64,000 bases of DNA from Butyrivibrio sp. VCB2006 (GTDB lineage Bacteria > Bacillota > Clostridia > Lachnospirales > Lachnospiraceae): NCBI RefSeq assembly GCF_000420945.1, contig NZ_ATVX01000003.1:1-64000 (forward strand), in the 5' to 3' direction. The stretch's first letter is position 1. Every line of letters starts with the position of its first letter. The notes below the pieces were generated by a model. That model ran no database searches and was not told the DNA's origin. It saw nothing but the letters and a program-made list of their open reading frames with translations. This document shows, in pieces, positions 18,691 to 26,321 of this stretch. The translations under genes and the position numbers were made by a program.

Positions 18691-20136
18691 TTAGAAGTTC
18701 ATGTACATGAAGTCCTGAGCGTTGTAGCCGGGTCCGTAAATTCCCAGTAAAAAGATTCCCATTATCATCACAAACTCAACTGAATACCTGAAAACTGCCG
18801 GATATTTCATCAGTGCCTCACCAAATGGCAGCTTTTTTACCAGGCAAATGATATCCAGGAAAAGAATGATCAGCGGAAATACAATTATATTTCTGTCCAT
18901 CATCCCGACTCCAAGCTCTATGGTCTGAGCTTCCATCGGCACTTCACCCACTCCAATGGTGAACATTCTAAAGATATAATTAAGTGCAAATTTAGTGCTT
19001 GGTGCCCCGAAAAAGATCCACGCCAGGGCCACACAGAAGAAGGTTACTACGATATCGACAAGGTACCTGCTTACAGATAAGAATTTGTTCTTGATTTGTC
19101 TTTTACCAGCGAAGTTTCTATATAAGGTGTGTATCGTAATGTATATTCCGTGGAGAAGTCCCCAAATCACGAAACTTAGTCCCACTCCATGCCACATGCC
19201 GCATACTAAAAAGACAATCAGCGTATTAATGATTTTTCTGAAAAGGCCCTTTCTGTTCCCCCCAAGAGGAATATAGACGTAGTCTCTTAGCCATGTTGAC
19301 AGGGACATGTGCCATCTTCGCCAGAACACGCTTATATCCGGAGTAAGGTACGGTACAAAGAAGTTTTCTTTAAGCCTGATTCCGAAAAGCCTTCCCACAC
19401 CTACTGCCAATGCGCTATATCCCGCAAAGTCGCAGTATATCTGGAGTGTATACATGATAAATCCGGCAAAGAGCCATTTTGAGCCGAAGATATGCGGATA
19501 GTTCAAAAGCTTTGGTGTATAAATAGCCAGCCTGTCTGCCATCACGACCTTCATGAAAAAGCCGTACAGCATTGTAGGAAATACGATTGATAGTCTTTGA
19601 TCTGCAAAAAATCTGACTTTATCCAGCTCTTTTACCTGAGACAAAAAGTCCTGCGGCCTTTCGATAGGTCCACTGACAAACTTTGGAAAAAAGCACATGT
19701 ACAGCAGGAAATATGCAGGATTCTTTTCAGCCTTGGTCTTCCCCTGATAAATGTCAACCTGATATGAAATGGCCTGGAAAATGTAGTAGGAAAAGCCAAT
19801 GGGAATTATCAGCTGCTCCATTATTTTATCCGAAAGGCTCCATTTTGCCGAATACTTAAGAACAACCAGGGAAATAATGCTAATGCATACACCGATAGTT
19901 GCTATTACCTTGGCCTGCTTATGTTTATCCTCACTTATAGCACGGTCTTCCAATAACCCGAAGCCGTACACTATGGCAGATGTGGCAATTACCCATGCAA
20001 AAGAGCGAACATCTAATCTGTAGATAAAGACCAGGCTCGCCAGCAAAAGCACATATGGTCTGAATTTGCTGCGAATGATGTAAAACAAGAATACTGTCGC
20101 AAACAGCAGTATAAACGAATCTATTTTAAATGGCAT
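18691..20136 (-). CDS. MBOAT-family O-acyltransferase (AlgI/DltB-like)
   Basis: Polytopic membrane protein that passes acyl groups, usually acetyl, across the membrane to a surface glycan or teichoic acid. The 481 residues hold many hydrophobic segments. They also hold the AlgI-type block RRWHMSLSTWLRDYVYIPLGGN near 275-297 and the catalytic GMWHGVGLSFVIWGLLHG (about 315-332) with the conserved histidines. The wording is closer to AlgI/PatA than DltB, and no dltA or dltC lies nearby. It forms a two-gene operon with the SGNH protein. A GGGGGA ribosome site precedes the ATG. Confidence 0.9.
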   Translation of the reverse strand: MPFKIDSFILLFATVFLFYIIRSKFRPYVLLLASLVFIYRLDVRSFAWVIATSAIVYGFGLLEDRAISEDKHKQAKVIATIGVCISIISLVVLKYSAKWSLSDKIMEQLIIPIGFSYYIFQAISYQVDIYQGKTKAEKNPAYFLLYMCFFPKFVSGPIERPQDFLSQVKELDKVRFFADQRLSIVFPTMLYGFFMKVVMADRLAIYTPKLLNYPHIFGSKWLFAGFIMYTLQIYCDFAGYSALAVGVGRLFGIRLKENFFVPYLTPDISVFWRRWHMSLSTWLRDYVYIPLGGNRKGLFRKIINTLIVFLVCGMWHGVGLSFVIWGLLHGIYITIHTLYRNFAGKRQIKNKFLSVSRYLVDIVVTFFCVALAWIFFGAPSTKFALNYIFRMFTIGVGEVPMEAQTIELGVGMMDRNIIVFPLIILFLDIICLVKKLPFGEALMKYPAVFRYSVEFVMIMGIFLLGIYGPGYNAQDFMYMNF

Positions 20137-20441
20137 TTCCGTCCCCCAACTTGGTGCCGTTTAACTAGGTTGCTGATTTTAAGGATAAAGTTTCATAGAA
20201 ACTAATAGTTGTATAGTTGACTGTTTTTATACAATATATTGTACCATTTCTCCTATGGTAATAGCTAGGGTAAAAGTGAAAGTAAGTTTAAGATATTGAG
20301 ATTATTAGATGCTATGGCTAGGTTAGTCTTGGCTTTGTGTGTTATCATGTATATACAAATACTTATTTGCGTTTTTATTCTATTGATTATTCGTATGTCA
20401 AATTACATTTTTTCTGAAGCATGTACTGTTTAGGAGAACCC
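20137..20441. other. divergent spacer with a 14-bp palindrome
   Basis: AT-rich region separating the MBOAT gene (minus) from the unknown membrane protein (plus). TACAATATATTGTA at 20230-20243 is a perfect 14-bp palindrome and could be an operator. No convincing promoter pair with good spacing was found for either direction. Confidence 0.4.
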
Positions 20442-21464
20442 ATGGAATCTAAGAGCAGAGAAAACAAATTTTATCTGGTAATTCTTTTTGTATTCATAGT
20501 TGCCTTCATCGGCATTGCAATCCTGTATTTGGCTAAAAAGAATAATACTTCCATCATTCTTCAGGGCGAGCCTAAAGATGTTGTTATGGAAAACTTTAAT
20601 GGAGAAATGGAATTTCAATCCTATTCTCTGTATTCCGGTGACGCTATTCTTACCAATGAAAGCGATATTTCTTTTGACCTTAATGGGAAGACCTATCACG
20701 CGGCCCCTTACGAACTGGTTATTGAGTTTACATCCGTACCTTCTGAAGAGGGAGAAAATCTCTCCCTTGGGGGTATAAGTAATCCCATAATTCAATTTCT
20801 TTCTTCAGCATCTGCTGTGGATGACGTACAGGCGGATTCAATAGGGCTCAAATATGAAAGTCGTGTAACGGAAAGTGACTACGACACCAGCCAAGAATAC
20901 AACAAGGTCACAACAGCACCTTTGGAAGTAACAATTAATAATATCAGCTCTCTTCCCAGCATTTATGTAGGCTTTGGTGATCCGCTTTATGCCAACGATA
21001 ATACTGTGATCAAGCTTGGAGATGTTGTCCTGAGCGACTGCGGCGGTAATATAAATCTTCATGGAATGGGAGAATTTTCTTTTTCCAGCGTCTCTGATGT
21101 GACTATTTCCCTGATGAACCCCAGTGATGCTCTGTATCTAAATGGCCATATTGGTACAATCTCAGGATTCTTTAGCAATGATGATGCCGCTTTGTACTGC
21201 ACCACCGGAACATCCCAAAATAGTTTCTTCTGCGGCAATCAGAAGGTCTACGCACAGGGGAAAGCTCTGAGCCTTGAATATGAGTACAACTCCGAATCAG
21301 CAGATCTTATTGTTAACGGCAAGCCCAAAGTAGCTCGCCTTGAAGGCATCGATATCCTCGAAGGCTTTGTCCAGTACCTTGTCTCCAACTTTGATTCCTT
21401 CTTTATGGCATTGATTGGAGCTATATTGGGGTTGGCAATTGATAAGACATTGAAAAAAGAGTGA
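20442..21464 (+). CDS. membrane protein of unknown function with large extracytoplasmic domain
   Basis: I do not recognise the family. The 340 residues have a transmembrane helix near the N-terminus (about 12-32), a Ser/Asp/Asn-rich middle of about 280 residues that looks like beta-rich secreted sequence, and a second hydrophobic helix near the end (about 318-334, FFMALIGAILGLAI) before KTLKKE. Both ends are thus likely cytoplasmic. The single pair of cysteines in the middle (about CGGN and CTTG) may form a disulfide. The start is fixed by AGGAGA just before the ATG. It stands alone in the plus direction, divergent from the MBOAT/SGNH operon, and its stop lies inside its own terminator. Confidence 0.75.
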   Translation: MESKSRENKFYLVILFVFIVAFIGIAILYLAKKNNTSIILQGEPKDVVMENFNGEMEFQSYSLYSGDAILTNESDISFDLNGKTYHAAPYELVIEFTSVPSEEGENLSLGGISNPIIQFLSSASAVDDVQADSIGLKYESRVTESDYDTSQEYNKVTTAPLEVTINNISSLPSIYVGFGDPLYANDNTVIKLGDVVLSDCGGNINLHGMGEFSFSSVSDVTISLMNPSDALYLNGHIGTISGFFSNDDAALYCTTGTSQNSFFCGNQKVYAQGKALSLEYEYNSESADLIVNGKPKVARLEGIDILEGFVQYLVSNFDSFFMALIGAILGLAIDKTLKKE

Positions 21465-21483
21465 CCTCGGGTCACTCTTTTTT
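21453..21483 (+). terminator. terminator overlapping the stop of the unknown membrane gene
   Basis: AAAAAAGAGTGACC, loop TCG, GGTCACTCTTTTTT. The left arm encodes the last codons and the stop, so translation reaches into the hairpin. Confidence 0.9.
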
Positions 21484-21553
21484 ACATAGAAGTTGCTCCG
21501 TGTTTGCGACATCAGTAAGTCTGTTCTTTCCATCCTGCGTAGCCATTATCAAC

Positions 21554-21572
21554 TGGTGACAATTTGTCACCA
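21554..21572. repeat. short perfect hairpin before array A
   Basis: TGGTGACA and TGTCACCA flank a 3-nt centre. It lies between the preceding terminator and hairpin array A. It is not followed by a U-tract. Confidence 0.5.
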
Positions 21573-21612
21573 ACTAACTTCCTTCTTCTCCTAGCTTCTT
21601 TATTTCTTCACT

Positions 21613-21850
21613 GACACTAGAATTGATCAGTAATCGTCTTTCTAGTGTCCGTTTATACCTCATCTACATATAGCAGACACTAGAATTCATTGTATGCTTG
21701 TCGTTCTAGTGTCTTTGGCTCCAATTTTCCTTCTTTTTTATCCCACGAAGACACTAGAATAGCAACCTTATCAGTCTACAAGTGTCGCAGCACATTAAAA
21801 TCGACACTTGTACACATACCTAGCGTCATTTCTAGTGTCGCGCTACTATG
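21613..21850. repeat. GACACTAG hairpin array A
   Basis: Four consecutive hairpins are built from GACACTAGAA and its complement TTCTAGTGTC, with outer limits at 21613-21649, 21676-21713 and the compound unit 21750-21850. In the compound unit an inner stem TACAAGTGTCG/CGACACTTGTA (about 21778-21788 and 21802-21812) is nested between the outer arms. GACACTAG or its complement occurs six times in 238 bp. The same arrangement recurs in the same orientation at 24144-24372 (array B). Confidence 0.9.
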
Positions 21851-21852
21851 TT

Positions 21853-21872
21853 GGTAACATAGTCGGAATAAA
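21853..21872. repeat. hairpin adjoining array A
   Basis: CTATGTT and AACATAG form a short stem directly after array A and 55 bp before the end of the deaminase-like gene. On the minus strand it could help end that gene's transcript, but no clear U-tract is seen. Confidence 0.4.
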
Positions 21873-21926
21873 AATCCCGTTTCTATTTCATATTTTTAAC
21901 TAATATTGATAAAAGCAATCAAGATT

Positions 21927-22865
21927 TCAAACTGTCCTAAGTCCTTTTTTCCGTATATCGTCCAACTCCTCAGGTTTCAAACATCCGCATTGATATAAAC
22001 GCAGATATTCTTTAGAAACATCTGAATCGAAGATTAAAACATCGTCAGAGCCTATGGTTACATCAACGCCATTTCTACATAGTTCTGCTATGGGATGAGT
22101 CTTCATATCTTTTACTCTTCCAAGCAAATAGTTACTGGTAGGCGTGATATTAAGCCTTATGTGATTATCTACAAGGAATCTGATTACAGAAGGATCTTCT
22201 GCTGCCGCAGTTCCATGCTGTACTTCATCCAGCTCGAGTTCCTCAACAGCGCGGCGTACATCCTCAGCTGTGCCCCACTCACCCACGTGAGCTTTAAGCC
22301 TAAGCCCTTCAGCTTTTGCACGGCGATAAATTGATTTGAAGTTTTCAATTGGCTGCGCCAGTTCATCTCCATACAGGTCAATTGAGTAAAACGCCTTGCA
22401 TCCCCAGAAATGAGAAAGGCAATCCTCCAGATATGCTATATCACAATGTCTGGACATACCAATCTGAAGTCTAAGTTCAATCTCCGGAGCAATCTCTTTA
22501 TGCGCTGATTCAAATGCATTAACAAGTTCCTCTATGTTCCCATTGAAAAACTCACCAAGCCCCCAGACATCTTCACCAATTTCCAATATAGTAACACCAT
22601 CTTCCTTGGCCTGGGCAAATGTTGCCTCAATTAACAGCCTCCGTCCCTCGGATGAATTGAAATCTTCTCCAATATTCTGCGAATTCCATGCATGCATTTC
22701 ATCCATGGAGTGAATCGGCTCAAAGATTGGTTTAATATCTTTTCCTGTATGCTCTTTTAAATACTGTCTACTTCCACCTAAAACAAAGTGATTATGTAGA
22801 TCTGCTTTAGGGCATTTACGTATTTCTTCAAGATTACCTTGTTGTAGTGCATCTATGAAATCCAT
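21927..22865 (-). CDS. adenosine deaminase-like metal-dependent amidohydrolase
   Basis: Member of the adenosine/AMP deaminase family. The 312 residues begin with the metal site KADLHNHFVLGG (20-31), which usually reads PKAELHxHL. HVGEWG near 195 (metal His and catalytic Glu), DEVQHGTAA and the terminal GSDDVLIF with the metal aspartate follow. All expected ligands are present, so it is probably active; the substrate could be adenosine or another aminated purine or nucleoside. Its ribosome site is poor (AGAGGA 13 nt away). With the GNAT and nuclease-like genes it fills the segment between arrays A and B. Confidence 0.85.
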   Translation of the reverse strand: MDFIDALQQGNLEEIRKCPKADLHNHFVLGGSRQYLKEHTGKDIKPIFEPIHSMDEMHAWNSQNIGEDFNSSEGRRLLIEATFAQAKEDGVTILEIGEDVWGLGEFFNGNIEELVNAFESAHKEIAPEIELRLQIGMSRHCDIAYLEDCLSHFWGCKAFYSIDLYGDELAQPIENFKSIYRRAKAEGLRLKAHVGEWGTAEDVRRAVEELELDEVQHGTAAAEDPSVIRFLVDNHIRLNITPTSNYLLGRVKDMKTHPIAELCRNGVDVTIGSDDVLIFDSDVSKEYLRLYQCGCLKPEELDDIRKKGLRTV

Positions 22866-22912
22866 AATATTTCTACTATCCTCTTTTGGTCATTGATCTT
22901 CTTTTAGTATTT

Positions 22913-23233
22913 CTACAGTTCTTTTTCAAAAAGCTGATCCATTTCTATCATCTTCTCTGAAATTTGCTTCCCACGGGCGTTCTCATCAACAAACATGAAT
23001 CCAATAAATGGGGTGAAACAATACTCATCAGGTAATTCATCCTTTTCACTCAGTGTACAATACCCAATGATCGAATCACCCGCTGTGGCAACAATTACAC
23101 TCTCCCACTCGTTGAATGCATTATTTTGCATTCTGGAAGCAAGGTATGGTCCAGCCTTCCAGGAGCACTCTTGCGCATAGTTTATTGTCTTTTCCCATAG
23201 GGGATGTCCTTGCTTTATACAAACAATTTCCAT
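22913..23233 (-). pseudogene. GNAT acetyltransferase, apparently shortened
   Basis: The 106-residue product matches the front of a Gcn5-related N-acetyltransferase, with an N-terminal strand-helix region, GDSIIGYCTLSEKDELP, then the acetyl-CoA-binding strand and loop FMFVDENARGKQISEKMIE. It stops about ten residues later, ending DQLFEKEL, whereas this family normally continues 45-60 residues through two further strands. The last residues resemble the usual far C-terminus, which would fit an internal deletion. It may be inactive. I use the ATG after GGGGAA; four residues more are possible upstream. It lies 47 nt before the deaminase-like gene. Confidence 0.6.
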
Positions 23234-23314
23234 AATATTCCCCATCTTGAATAATTCAAGATTATTTGAGGCTCCAATTTAGTGATAGTGCCCCCATATC
23301 AGCGATTATACTGA

Positions 23315-24112
23315 TTATAACAGATATCTTTTTATCTTTTCTCTAATTTGCTTGATATCAAGCGGCTTTTGGATTGTTTCTATCGATATTATCAAGTCAT
23401 TTCCAAGTTCAAATCCTGCTTGTTCGTACGAATTAAGCTTCGAAAGAGCGTTTTTTGCATATTCTCCATCAGACGCCAGGCCGAAATGTTCCCAATATAT
23501 TGTTCTTCTTGTACGAACGTTCAACAGTGCAAAATCCGGATATAGGATTTTTCCATCATTTATTCTAAGTTGTGGCTCATAGCTATATGGTATTCCTGAC
23601 TTTTCAAACATATCCGCTAGTATTTTTTCAGATTTAGATCTAACCTTCTCACCTCTGATGGTTAGAAATTGTCCTTCTTCAGGAAAAGAATTCAATCCTC
23701 CGGTATTTCTTTTCCTCCAAATCTCGATATATTGTTCATCAGTTGGAATGATTGGAGCAACTAATGCTTTCTTAGCATCGCTAAGGTTGTTATATACAGC
23801 ATTAATTGAATCCATATCATATACCTTTAGAAATTTCTCAATTTTCCCTTGTGTAAAATGCAACCTATTAAGCACAGCCTGATAATAGTCCCTTTGAACT
23901 ATCCTTTTAACCTTATCCATGTCTTTTTGCTTCACATACTCAAGCTTTCCTTCCGATGATTCCAAATAATATTGAAATCCATTTTTTCTTTTTGACGTCC
24001 TGATTGGTCTATCTTCAGTGATTCTAAATGCACTTAGTGATCTTTGTGTTTCAGCAATAACCTTATCTAGCCATTCAATCTGTCTTTTTAACTGGGCTGA
24101 ATAATCTTCTAT
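23315..24112 (-). CDS. PD-(D/E)XK nuclease-like protein, probable AUA start
   Basis: The C-terminal half has the pattern of a restriction-type nuclease fold: VRSKSEKILADMFEKSGIPY (helix with the first acidic residue), then ILYPDFALLN (Asp), then IYWEHFGL (Glu) and EYAKNALSKL. The same block occurs at the end of some UvrD-like helicases. The N-terminal part is helical and charged (QLKRQIEWLDKVIAE). No ATG, GTG or TTG lies near the front. An AGGAGG (24121-24126) sits 8 nt before an in-frame ATA codon at 24110-24112, preceded by a TAG, giving 265 residues. A TTG at 23965 would drop 49 residues of plausible protein and lacks a site. Confidence 0.7.
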   Translation of the reverse strand: MEDYSAQLKRQIEWLDKVIAETQRSLSAFRITEDRPIRTSKRKNGFQYYLESSEGKLEYVKQKDMDKVKRIVQRDYYQAVLNRLHFTQGKIEKFLKVYDMDSINAVYNNLSDAKKALVAPIIPTDEQYIEIWRKRNTGGLNSFPEEGQFLTIRGEKVRSKSEKILADMFEKSGIPYSYEPQLRINDGKILYPDFALLNVRTRRTIYWEHFGLASDGEYAKNALSKLNSYEQAGFELGNDLIISIETIQKPLDIKQIREKIKRYLL

Positions 24113-24143
24113 TTTTCTATCCTCCTACTCTTTTTATTATCAT

Positions 24144-24372
24144 GAACACTAAAATTTGCAAAAAAATAATATTTCTAGTGTCCATTCATACCTCATTTAC
24201 AATCAACAGACACTAGTATTAGAGCTATATCCCAAATCTAGTGTCTAAAACGTTCTTTTCCCTCCCCCATTTACCCTGTTATGACACTAGAATATCTAGT
24301 TCTCGCTCCTACTAGTGTCGCCGCAACTCGAAATCGACACTTGTAAGCAATAATATTCCTTTTCCTAGTGTC
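24144..24372. repeat. GACACTAG hairpin array B
   Basis: Diverged direct copy of array A. Its first stem is degenerate (GAACACTAAAA with TTCTAGTGTC). Then come GACACTAG (24209-24216) with CTAGTGTC (24238-24245), GACACTAG (24283-24290) with CTAGTGTC (24312-24319), and CGACACTTGTA (24335-24345) ending at CTAGTGTC (24365-24372). GACACTAG or its complement again occurs six times. Sequence between stems is also shared with array A, for example ATACCTCAT after the first stem and AAATCGACACTTGTA before the last. Confidence 0.88.
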
Positions 24373-24553
24373 AACATCACCTATTGCCGCTTTCCATAGC
24401 AAACTCAAAACACCAGAGCTGGCACAACACAAACAAAAAACAAGGAATTTTGCGTGGTAAGACATATATCACCACAAAACGATTGTTAAAGAAAAATATG
24501 AATACTGAATAAGAATATAACCTACACAATTAAAAAAAGCAATATAATCACTC

Positions 24554-24595
24554 CTATAATCGAAATCGCTTGAAATACAGCGATTTCGATTATAG
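24554..24595. repeat. 17-bp perfect inverted repeat
   Basis: The arms at 24554-24570 and 24579-24595 (CTATAATCGAAATCGCT and its exact complement) are separated by 8 nt. Neither strand has a U-tract after it. Confidence 0.85.
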
Positions 24596-24619
24596 TCTGT
24601 TGTCGCCGGATACTTCGCC

Positions 24620-24740
24620 AATTTATATGAAAATCCCTTCGGGATTTCACGCATAAAATAAAAGACAGGACATGAATGCAAGCATTCGTCCTGCCTTTTA
24701 TCTTATGCTAAAAACACTACGTGTTTTTCATATAAATTGT
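24620..24740. repeat. 121-bp nested palindrome containing the guaA terminator
   Basis: Outer arms CAATTTATATGAAAA (24620-24634) and TTTTTCATATAAATTG (24725-24740) enclose three things: a small hairpin TCCCTTCGGGA, a second pair of long arms from GCATAAAATAAAAGACAGGAC (about 24652) to GTCCTGCCTTTTATCTTATGC (ending 24709), and a stem AAAAACAC/GTGTTTTT (24710-24728). The inner stem ends guaA transcription on the minus strand, with TTTTAT after it. Confidence 0.8.
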
Positions 24741-24758
24741 CTCGTGCCCGGCTCGTTA

Positions 24759-26309
24759 TCACTCAAGCTCCACAGTTCCCGGGGGCTTACTTGTAAGGTC
24801 GTACATTACGCGGTTAACGCCCTTGACCTCGTTGATGATGCGGCTCATGACGCGCTGGAGAACCTCGAAAGGAATCTCGGAAGCCTCGGCTGTCATGAAG
24901 TCGATAGTTTCAACGGCACGGAGAACTACAGCGTAGTCGTAGGTACGCTCATCGCCCATAACGCCAACAGATCGCATGTTGGAAAGAGCTGCGAAGTACT
25001 GGTCTGGAAGCTTCTCGAGGCCTGCGTTTGCAAGCTCTTCGCGGTAGATAAAGTCTGCGTCCTGAACAATACGGACCTTCTCGGCTGTAACTTCGCCTAT
25101 GATGCGGATTCCAAGACCGGGGCCCGGGAATGGCTGACGAAATACCAGGTACTCAGGAAGACCAAGTTCAAGACCGGCCTTTCTAACCTCATCTTTAAAC
25201 AATGAGCGAAGTGGCTCAATAATCTCTTTGAAATCAACATAGTCAGGAAGTCCGCCCACGTTGTGGTGGGATTTGATAACAACGGATTCTCCGCCAAGTC
25301 CTGATTCAACAACGTCAGGATAAATAGTTCCCTGTGCAAGGAAATCTACTCTGCCAATCTTCTTGGCCTCTTCCTCAAATACACGGATGAACTCTTCGCC
25401 GATAATCTTACGCTTGCGCTCTGGCTCTTCAACGCCCTTGAGCTTAGCGTAGTATCTCTCAGCCGCATTGACGCGGATAAAATTGATATCGAAGTTTCCC
25501 TTTGGTCCGAATACTCCCTCGACCTCATCACCTTCGTTCTTACGAAGCAGGCCGTGGTCTACAAATACGCAGGTAAGCTGCTTACCGATTGCCTTAGCAA
25601 GAAGTGCCGCAAGTACTGATGAATCAACACCTCCTGAAAGAGCCAGCAGAACCTTACCATCTCCAACCTTCTCGCGGATTTCCTTAACAGTATTCTCAAC
25701 AAAGGAATCCATTCTCCAGGTGCCTGCAGTCTCGCAGATTCCACGTACAAAGTTGCGAAGAATCTCTTTGCCCTTAACTGTATGAAGAACCTCTGGATGG
25801 AACTGAATTGCATAGAGCTTTTTGTCCTCACAGGCAGCTGCTGCAACAGGGCAATCAGTGGTGTGGGCAATAATCTCGAATCCGGGAGCAACCTTGCTGA
25901 TATAGTCAAAATGGCTCATCCAGACAATTGTCTTATCCTCAACGCTTGCAAAAAGAGCTTCCTTGGAGCCGTCGATGAAAGTCTCGGTTTTACCATACTC
26001 ACGAACAGGAGCCTTCTCAACCTTGCCGCCAAGAACGTGCATCATAAGCTGAGCGCCGTAGCAAAGGCCCAGGACAGGAATACCAAGTTCAAAAAGTTCC
26101 TTGGTATAAGTAGGAGCGCCCTCTTCGTAACATGAATTAGGACCACCTGTCAGAATGATACCCTTAGGATTCATCGCCTTAATCTGATCAATAGGGGTAC
26201 GATAGGAATAAATTTCACAGTAAACATTACATTCTCTGACTCTGCGGGCCACAAGCTGGTTGTACTGCCCACCGAAGTCAATGACAATCACTTTTTCTTC
26301 TGAAGCCAT
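24759..26309 (-). CDS. guaA: GMP synthase (glutamine-hydrolysing)
   Basis: Converts XMP to GMP using glutamine. The 516-residue product has an N-terminal class I glutamine amidotransferase domain (about 1-190), with the nucleophile in GLCYGAQLM and His/Glu in IQFHPEV. The ATP-pyrophosphatase domain follows with [14 protein letters not shown] (P-loop), then the C-terminal dimerisation domain with [16 protein letters not shown] and the ending KPPGTVELE. The length is standard. It follows the NlpC/P60 gene by 12 nt, so it is co-transcribed with it, and it ends at the nested palindrome. No purine riboswitch is present upstream. Confidence 0.97.
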   Translation of the reverse strand: MASEEKVIVIDFGGQYNQLVARRVRECNVYCEIYSYRTPIDQIKAMNPKGIILTGGPNSCYEEGAPTYTKELFELGIPVLGLCYGAQLMMHVLGGKVEKAPVREYGKTETFIDGSKEALFASVEDKTIVWMSHFDYISKVAPGFEIIAHTTDCPVAAAACEDKKLYAIQFHPEVLHTVKGKEILRNFVRGICETAGTWRMDSFVENTVKEIREKVGDGKVLLALSGGVDSSVLAALLAKAIGKQLTCVFVDHGLLRKNEGDEVEGVFGPKGNFDINFIRVNAAERYYAKLKGVEEPERKRKIIGEEFIRVFEEEAKKIGRVDFLAQGTIYPDVVESGLGGESVVIKSHHNVGGLPDYVDFKEIIEPLRSLFKDEVRKAGLELGLPEYLVFRQPFPGPGLGIRIIGEVTAEKVRIVQDADFIYREELANAGLEKLPDQYFAALSNMRSVGVMGDERTYDYAVVLRAVETIDFMTAEASEIPFEVLQRVMSRIINEVKGVNRVMYDLTSKPPGTVELE

Positions 26310-26321
26310 TTTACCTCCTGG

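Larger units (their letters stand above)
24113..24758. other. gene-free, repeat-dense spacer between the nuclease-like gene and guaA
   Basis: This 646-bp interval holds array B (24144-24372), a 17-bp perfect inverted repeat (24554-24595) and a 121-bp nested palindrome (24620-24740) that includes the guaA terminator. The open frames inside lack ribosome sites and are shaped by the repeats. Confidence 0.7.

Noticed and set aside
18691-20136. dltB of a D-alanylation operon
   Set aside because: No dltA or dltC nearby, and the conserved block reads more like AlgI/PatA than DltB.
21613-24372. Repeat arrays as a CRISPR locus
   Set aside because: Units are inverted repeats of irregular spacing, not direct repeats with uniform spacers, and no cas genes lie nearby.
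24271-24465. 65-codon frame inside array B
   Set aside because: Formed by repeat sequence, no ribosome site, composition unlike nearby genes.
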